From NCBI GenBank assembly GCA_903840505.1, contig CAIMGI010000182.1:1-45207 (forward strand): a DNA stretch of 45,207 nt, in the 5' to 3' direction. A model generated the notes under the pieces. That model was not told where the DNA came from. It ran no database searches and worked only from the letters and a program-made list of their open reading frames with translations. The stretch is from an uncultured Bacteroidota bacterium. Its GTDB lineage: Bacteria > Bacteroidota > Bacteroidia > UBA4408. The position numbers and the translations under genes were made by a program. This document shows positions 40,492 through 45,207 of this stretch, in pieces. Every line of letters begins with the position of its first letter. The stretch's first letter is position 1.

Positions 40492-41481
40492 TTAATTAAT
40501 CCCCTGCTCTAAATTCACTTTTAAAATAAGCTTGTTTGAGCCTATCACAAAAAAAGAATTTTCGTCAATAAATGCTATTTCATATAAATTAGATGCCTGC
40601 TTGGTATCAATTCGCTGCCACTTATTTTCTGATTTTTTGTTCACATAAATAATCCCTTTACACGCAGTTGAAACAATGTAATTTGCATTGGCATCAATGT
40701 CCCAAAAAAGTCCGTCTACCTTCGTTTTCAATGAATTTATGCCCTCAGATGAAAATATCATTCCATTCGATTGAAAATTCGCATTATAACTACCTACAAA
40801 ATAACTATTTCCTTCATTAAAAAACATTTCGTGGTATAAACCCGAATAAGCTATTGATTTTTTCTGCCATTTTTCATTCGCAGATTTTGCAATTATTTTT
40901 GTTCCAATCAAAGGATTATAACTCAAAGCACAAAGCTGATTGTTGTTTATATCCATATCCCAAATCATTGAAAATGCTGAACTGTATACTTCTGTCCAGG
41001 TATTTCCTCTATCGGCAGTTTTTAAAATAAAGCCAAATGGAACAGTTCGTTTCCCAAGGGTAATTTTACTTTTCCCGCCACATATATATGCTGTATTATT
41101 ATCGATTACAGCTATGTTATAAAAGGTTGAATTATCATAGCCTTTTACTTTAACAACATTCCAGTCGTTTTTCGATTTACAATAATTGTAAACAAAACCA
41201 CTTTCACCACACACAATCATATTGTCATCGTCAAACTTATCGAGCTTTAACAAATGCTTGCCTTTATTAGGATAGTTAATTTTTGAAAGCTCTCCATTAT
41301 CATTCAATTCATAAAGAATACCAAACTTGCCACAAGCCCAATAATTGTTTGTGCCTGTTTTTTTAATATCGTAAAATGAGCTATCGCTTGAGTTTACTGA
41401 ACAACTAATGAATTCAACCTTTTGGGAATATCCTTGAAAAGTTAAAAAAACAAATAAAATTAATAGCAATCTCATTTTCAT
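40492..41481 (-). CDS. Exported beta-propeller-like protein next to PorP/SprF
   Basis: 329 residues from the ATG at 41481, chosen because it begins a signal peptide (MKMRLLLILFVFLTFQGYSQ) and avoids overlap with the next gene. About seven repeated blades of about 45 residues follow, e.g. 'YDIKKTGTNNYWACGKFGILYELND', 'DNMIVCGESGFVYN', 'TAYICGGKS', 'SFFVIGSNKLILKVN', a YCF48/BNR-like propeller layout. It carries no T9SS sorting domain and no lipobox, so periplasm or outer-membrane interior is likely. The position 46 bp downstream of a PorP/SprF gene suggests a partner of that channel. Confidence 0.72.
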   Translation of the reverse strand: MKMRLLLILFVFLTFQGYSQKVEFISCSVNSSDSSFYDIKKTGTNNYWACGKFGILYELNDNGELSKINYPNKGKHLLKLDKFDDDNMIVCGESGFVYNYCKSKNDWNVVKVKGYDNSTFYNIAVIDNNTAYICGGKSKITLGKRTVPFGFILKTADRGNTWTEVYSSAFSMIWDMDINNNQLCALSYNPLIGTKIIAKSANEKWQKKSIAYSGLYHEMFFNEGNSYFVGSYNANFQSNGMIFSSEGINSLKTKVDGLFWDIDANANYIVSTACKGIIYVNKKSENKWQRIDTKQASNLYEIAFIDENSFFVIGSNKLILKVNLEQGIN

Positions 41482-41527
41482 ATAAACATCGTTCTGATTC
41501 AGATACGTTTTTTTGTTTCCATTGGTT

Positions 41528-42544
41528 TTATTCAATACTAGACGCTGTAGCAGCTTTCGTAAAAACACCTCTGTAAACAATAGCAATTTCTATGCCGCCT
41601 CTTCCTGAGGTAACTGCGGTAAGCTTCGAAACATTTATATCGTAACTAAGTCCTACCGTTAAATACTTCTTATAATCAAATGAGCCCATTAGCACAATAG
41701 CATCTCTGGAGCGGTATAGACCCCCAAAGGCAATTGAATTAGCAATATTCTCTCCAGTATATTTTGAATCGAGTCCCAACACGTATTTTACCATACCCCC
41801 TACATTCATCTCCATTAAACTACCTTGCTTTAAATAAATAATGGTAGGGACAATAAGGGTATTGGTATTTTTAATGTGGTAATCACATTTTGCGTGAGTA
41901 CTTAGTTTACGAGGCAAAGCATCTTTCACTGCAAATCCCATACTTGGTTTCGTTAAATGAAAATAAGCTGCGCCTACTTCCAACTTCACATCTTCATTTA
42001 ATTGATCCGTATAGGCAATACCAGCAGCAAAATCAGGAGTTGACACTGTATTACTTCCAAATCTCGCCTCGGAAGTTGGTTGATTTGGATCATAATCACT
42101 GCCATTGTATTGGTCGTCCCACTTAAGTCCATTTAAGTTTACACTTTTTTGAATATAACCCGACTGAATACCCGCAGCCAAATAACCTGTTTTGGTAATT
42201 TTAGCATTGTAGGAAACATTCAATCCAATTGCATTGGTACCCATTTTTGATTTACCTGCTTTATCACTAAAAAAAGACAGTCCGGCATTTAAATAGCCTT
42301 TTGTTTTTTTGCCCTTTCCTATATTCATATCAAAGGATGAATATGATGTGCTAAAAGGATTGGTGATAGCACTCCATTGATTTTTATAGTTCGTTGCCAA
42401 ACGGTAATTTCCGTCAAACAAGCCTGTTAGAGCAGGATTTATTGCCATTGGGGTATTGTTGAATTGCGAAAAATGTATGTCCTGCGCCAAGAGTGTATGA
42501 ACTCCAAGCATAAAAACAAAAGCACAAACATATTTCCTTTTCAT
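41528..42544 (-). CDS. PorP/SprF-family T9SS outer-membrane protein
   Basis: 338 residues from the ATG at 42544. A signal peptide (about 1-20, ending LLAQ) precedes the family N-terminus DIHFSQFNNTPMAINPALTGLFDGNYR, followed by alternating-strand beta-barrel sequence to the C-terminus (GIEIAIVYRGVF). The PorP/SprF family in T9SS-bearing bacteria helps translocate and attach specific substrates. From memory such genes often sit beside a giant adhesin; here the neighbour is a propeller protein. TTTG-N17-TACTTTTG lies at 42580-42552 on the minus strand. Confidence 0.92.
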   Translation of the reverse strand: MKRKYVCAFVFMLGVHTLLAQDIHFSQFNNTPMAINPALTGLFDGNYRLATNYKNQWSAITNPFSTSYSSFDMNIGKGKKTKGYLNAGLSFFSDKAGKSKMGTNAIGLNVSYNAKITKTGYLAAGIQSGYIQKSVNLNGLKWDDQYNGSDYDPNQPTSEARFGSNTVSTPDFAAGIAYTDQLNEDVKLEVGAAYFHLTKPSMGFAVKDALPRKLSTHAKCDYHIKNTNTLIVPTIIYLKQGSLMEMNVGGMVKYVLGLDSKYTGENIANSIAFGGLYRSRDAIVLMGSFDYKKYLTVGLSYDINVSKLTAVTSGRGGIEIAIVYRGVFTKAATASSIE

Positions 42545-42551
42545 AGGGCAA

Positions 42552-42580
42552 CAAAAGTAAAATAAAATGCAATATACAAA
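42552..42580 (-). promoter_or_regulatory. Promoter of the PorP/SprF gene, near-leaderless
   Basis: On the minus strand TTTG (42580-42577), 17 bp spacer, TACTTTTG (42559-42552). The start is predicted about 4 nt before the ATG at 42544. Confidence 0.55.
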
Positions 42581-42600
42581 AAATATCAATACCTAAAATC

Positions 42601-43911
42601 TTACTTATTAGGAGGTATTGGCAGAAAATACTTCAATATGGCATCATAATATGCATCGGCAACCTGCTTAACCCTTAATGATGTGGGAATTCCATTGATA
42701 CTTGTTGTGAGTTCACTCAATAGTTTACTCTCCTTTTCATTGTCTTGATAAAGACTCTCACCATACACCATTGTACCGTGTATAAGCCGTGTAAGGGCTA
42801 AGTTCCGAATAAATACTCCCTTTCCCTTTGTTTCCAAAGACTCCTTTTCCAAATATTCAGCATCTTTTTTTGTTGCCAATGGCACTTCCAATATTTTTTC
42901 GAAACTAGCTGTTAAATTGGATGAAAATGAAATAGAAGATTCGATATCGTTAGTAATAATTAATCTCAATAACTCCAATCTGTTTTCGGGCTTTTCAAAA
43001 TATTCATTTTTTATGTTTCCGGGCACAAAAGTCATACAGTAGTTTTTGGGAGTAACACCTGTCCAGGGAATATTTTTTTCATTTACATTATAATGTACAA
43101 CCAAAGTTAAATCGGGATGGAAATTATTTATTTTTAAAGCACGTTCACGCATATCGGCAAACTTAAAATAGGTTTGAAAAATATCCCTTCGGTTGCGCTT
43201 TTTAATAAAACGGTTTTTCTCCTCCAAGCTAATTTCCTTTTTATCGTAAGCATCTTCAAAGGTTTTATTGTTTGCATTTTTCAACCACTCATCGTAGCTA
43301 ATTCCAAAAGCCGACTGCCCCGGCTTTTCACGTGTAAGCATTACAGTTGCACCTTGTAACTCCAGCTTTTCTTTAAGAAACAAAGCTGTTGCTAATGTTA
43401 AATTCCCTTCAATAAGTTCAATTGGACTGGGTATTCCTTTTAGCGAATCTTTCTTTAATCGCAGGTATTTATATTCTATCTTTCCCAAGTCCATATCGCC
43501 CGAAATATGACCCGGATCGATTGCTATTTTTTTTCCTTTTAAGAGCTGAAGCGTATCTTTAATTATATTTTCGTTCTTATTTTCTGCCACACAAAAATCA
43601 AATTTCTTCTCTCCTTTATTTTTAAAAATGCTCAATAAACTATCATACGATACAGTTGCCAAAAGATGCTTGAAAGCAGGCAATTCACTCCAGAATATTT
43701 TACACTCTACCTTGTTGTTCAATTTACTGTTTGCCGATTCATATATACTTACACCTTTATTGTCTATAGAATAATATCCTGTTAAGGAATTATTTAAATC
43801 AATATAAGCAGATACATTCTTACGAGCAGCAGCAACAAGAGAATCGGTGTTGATAGTATTTGGAGGACTTACAAAGGATGCTACAAAATGAACAAAAGCA
43901 ATAAGCAGCAT
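42601..43911 (-). CDS. N-acetylmuramoyl-L-alanine amidase, Amidase_3 type
   Basis: 436 residues. A short hydrophobic N-terminus (about 1-15) acts as signal or anchor. Residues 16-120 form an N-terminal domain I do not recognise. The Amidase_3 domain (about 126-430) has IAIDPGH (His135), IEGN with Glu168, and LVVHYN (His273), the three zinc ligands of AmiA/B/C-type enzymes. They cleave the lactyl-Ala bond of peptidoglycan for cell separation. The domain has a large insert (about 195-260). Four nt from the KpsF gene, on the same strand. Confidence 0.85.
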   Translation of the reverse strand: MLLIAFVHFVASFVSPPNTINTDSLVAAARKNVSAYIDLNNSLTGYYSIDNKGVSIYESANSKLNNKVECKIFWSELPAFKHLLATVSYDSLLSIFKNKGEKKFDFCVAENKNENIIKDTLQLLKGKKIAIDPGHISGDMDLGKIEYKYLRLKKDSLKGIPSPIELIEGNLTLATALFLKEKLELQGATVMLTREKPGQSAFGISYDEWLKNANNKTFEDAYDKKEISLEEKNRFIKKRNRRDIFQTYFKFADMRERALKINNFHPDLTLVVHYNVNEKNIPWTGVTPKNYCMTFVPGNIKNEYFEKPENRLELLRLIITNDIESSISFSSNLTASFEKILEVPLATKKDAEYLEKESLETKGKGVFIRNLALTRLIHGTMVYGESLYQDNEKESKLLSELTTSINGIPTSLRVKQVADAYYDAILKYFLPIPPNK

Positions 43912-43915
43912 AGCA

Positions 43916-44881
43916 TTAAAGTATTCCTTCTCTCAACAAATCGTGTAAATGAACAAAGCCTACATAACGGCCTTTATCGGTTACTACCAGTTGAGATATA
44001 TTATACTGCTTCATTACTTTAATAGCATCCACAGCAAACTCCTTTGAATCAATTGTTTTAGGCGCTTTATTCATTATGGAACTTGCCACAGTATTCTTCT
44101 GTAATCCGGCCTTTTCCAACATCCTTCTCAAATCACCATCGGTAATAATTCCTTTTAGTTTTCCTGTTTCAACTACAGCAACGGCACCCAATCGTTTGGA
44201 GGATATTTCAAGAATTACTTTCTGAATTGAATCGGAAGGTTTAACTACCGGTTTCTGATTTTGCTCGGATATATCACTTACTTTTAAATACAATTTTTTT
44301 CCCAATGCCCCACCCGGATGAAACTTTGCAAAATCCTTTTCGGTAAATTTTTTGCATTCCAACAAGCAAACTGCCAAGGCATCACCCATTGCTAATTGAG
44401 CAGTGGTGCTGGAAGTAGGAGCTAAATTATTCGGACAAGCTTCCTTTTCAACAGTTGTATTTAATATATAATCCGATTGCTTTGCCAAATAAGAATCAAG
44501 GTTGCCTACAATTGATATCAATTTATTCTTACCGCTTTTAAGCAATGGCACCAATACTTTTATTTCGGGTGTATTTCCACTTTTTGAAATGCAAATGATA
44601 CAATCATCTTTTTGAATGGTTCCCAAGTCACCGTGAATAGCATCGGCAGCGTGCATAAATATGGAAGGAGTACCTGTTGAGTTAAGTGTAGCCACAATTT
44701 TATTCGCAATAATGGCACTTTTTCCGATACCGGTAATAATTACCCTACCCTTGCTCTTGTGGATAAATTTTACACTTTCTACAAAGTCATTGTTGATGTA
44801 GCGCGTTAAATTATTAACCGCTGCAGCCTCAATTTTCAAAGTGTTTACAGCAATCTTTTTTAGTTCATCGTTTGATTTCAC
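43916..44881 (-). CDS. kpsF: Arabinose-5-phosphate isomerase (KpsF/GutQ), GTG start
   Basis: 321 residues. The SIS domain (about 35-170) has GIGKSAIIANK (51-61) and HGDLG (83-87), with CISKSGNTPE (97-106). Two CBS domains follow (about 205-262 and 270-321). It converts ribulose-5-phosphate to arabinose-5-phosphate, the first step to KDO for the lipopolysaccharide core. The start is GTG at 44881; an in-frame TAG lies directly upstream, so no longer start exists. A -7 element TACATTTG lies at 44964-44957 on the minus strand, giving a leader of about 70 nt. Confidence 0.93.
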   Translation of the reverse strand: MKSNDELKKIAVNTLKIEAAAVNNLTRYINNDFVESVKFIHKSKGRVIITGIGKSAIIANKIVATLNSTGTPSIFMHAADAIHGDLGTIQKDDCIICISKSGNTPEIKVLVPLLKSGKNKLISIVGNLDSYLAKQSDYILNTTVEKEACPNNLAPTSSTTAQLAMGDALAVCLLECKKFTEKDFAKFHPGGALGKKLYLKVSDISEQNQKPVVKPSDSIQKVILEISSKRLGAVAVVETGKLKGIITDGDLRRMLEKAGLQKNTVASSIMNKAPKTIDSKEFAVDAIKVMKQYNISQLVVTDKGRYVGFVHLHDLLREGIL

Positions 44882-44956
44882 CTATTTGTATAATTTTAAC
44901 TATTTAGTGAACAAAATGTAGCTTATTTCAAAAATATTTGTTATATATTTACGGTA

Positions 44957-44964
44957 CAAATGTA
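44957..44964 (-). promoter_or_regulatory. -7 element of kpsF
   Basis: TACATTTG on the minus strand, an exact TAnnTTTG match. No TTG at the standard -33 spacing. Confidence 0.4.
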
Positions 44965-45011
44965 GTTTAAATTAAAAACTCATACTAAAAGACGTATAAA
45001 AAAATAAAACG

Positions 45012-45207
45012 ATGTTAGAAGTTGATTCATTACCATTAAATGCACACTTACAAAAATACTTTGGATTCGATAGCTTTAAAGGTGACCAAGAAAAAATAAT
45101 TACAAGCATACTGGAAGGAAAAGACACCTTTGTAATAATGCCTACCGGTGGTGGTAAATCAATGTGTTATCAATTACCTGCATTTATCAGTGAGGGTACT
45201 GCCATCA
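45012..45207 (+). CDS. recQ: ATP-dependent DNA helicase RecQ, N-terminal fragment (3' end outside window)
   Basis: The first 65 residues of the frame that starts at the ATG at 45012 and leaves the window. The N-terminal RecQ pattern is clear: [14 protein letters not shown] (zero motif, about 18-31) and the Walker [16 protein letters not shown] (about 44-58). It is a 3'-5' DNA helicase of the SF2 family. It is divergent from kpsF across a 130 bp gap, within which I see no further gene. Confidence 0.95.
   Translation, partial: MLEVDSLPLNAHLQKYFGFDSFKGDQEKIITSILEGKDTFVIMPTGGGKSMCYQLPAFISEGTAI

Overview
The window is a 45.2 kb piece of an AT-rich bacterial chromosome that reads as a member of the Bacteroidota. 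The evidence is a secreted protein ending in a type IX secretion (T9SS) sorting domain, a PorP/SprF-family outer-membrane protein, starts without Shine-Dalgarno sequences, and repeated matches to the Bacteroidota promoter (TTG or TTTG, 17-23 bp, TAnnTTTG). I cannot place it below phylum level. Nearly all of it is coding. No rRNA, tRNA, CRISPR array or insertion sequence was seen. Partial genes lie at both ends (hisS at the left, recQ at the right).

Layout. 1-6.2 kb: housekeeping and hypothetical genes (hisS, a SirB1-type transglutaminase-like protein, a nucleoside phosphorylase, two coupled multi-pass membrane proteins, a LOG-family hydrolase). 6.2-8.9 kb: a small accessory-looking island with a T9SS-exported beta-helix protein, an imperfect hairpin at each of two gene boundaries (one resembling an integron attC site), and an SRAP/YedK gene broken by a nonsense codon and a frameshift. 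8.9-14.2 kb: a Crp/Fnr regulator followed by a compact sulfur/persulfide operon with membrane transport proteins, a persulfide dioxygenase-rhodanese fusion, two single rhodaneses, OsmC, thioredoxin and a rhodanese-thioredoxin lipoprotein. A perfect TGTGAC-N4-GTCACA palindrome and a weaker copy sit at identical distances from two promoters in this operon. 14.2-21.7 kb: an EVE protein, pyruvate dehydrogenase E1-alpha and E2, coaD, a thioredoxin-fold protein lacking its cysteines, and a secreted TPR protein.

21.8-30.6 kb: one long minus-strand surface-glycan operon (aminotransferase, O-antigen ligase/polymerase, SGNH protein, three glycosyltransferases, AsnB, WcaF-like acetyltransferase). 30.7-32.0 kb: comB on the plus strand, then DUF3820 and clpS on the minus strand. 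32.0-38.8 kb: a roughly 2,250-residue exported protein with TPR, PD40-like and carboxypeptidase-regulatory-like N-terminal parts, a huge Asn/Lys/Glu-rich coiled-coil middle and three C-terminal SPOR-like domains. 38.9-45.2 kb: a YciO/Sua5-family protein, a YD-repeat-like hypothetical, a secreted repeat protein, PorP/SprF, an N-acetylmuramoyl-L-alanine amidase, arabinose-5-phosphate isomerase (KpsF) and the start of recQ.

The strongest candidates for new biology are the Crp-controlled persulfide operon with its paired operators, the giant SPOR/coiled-coil envelope protein with its in-frame minisatellite and inserted palindrome, and the attC-like element beside the decaying SRAP gene.
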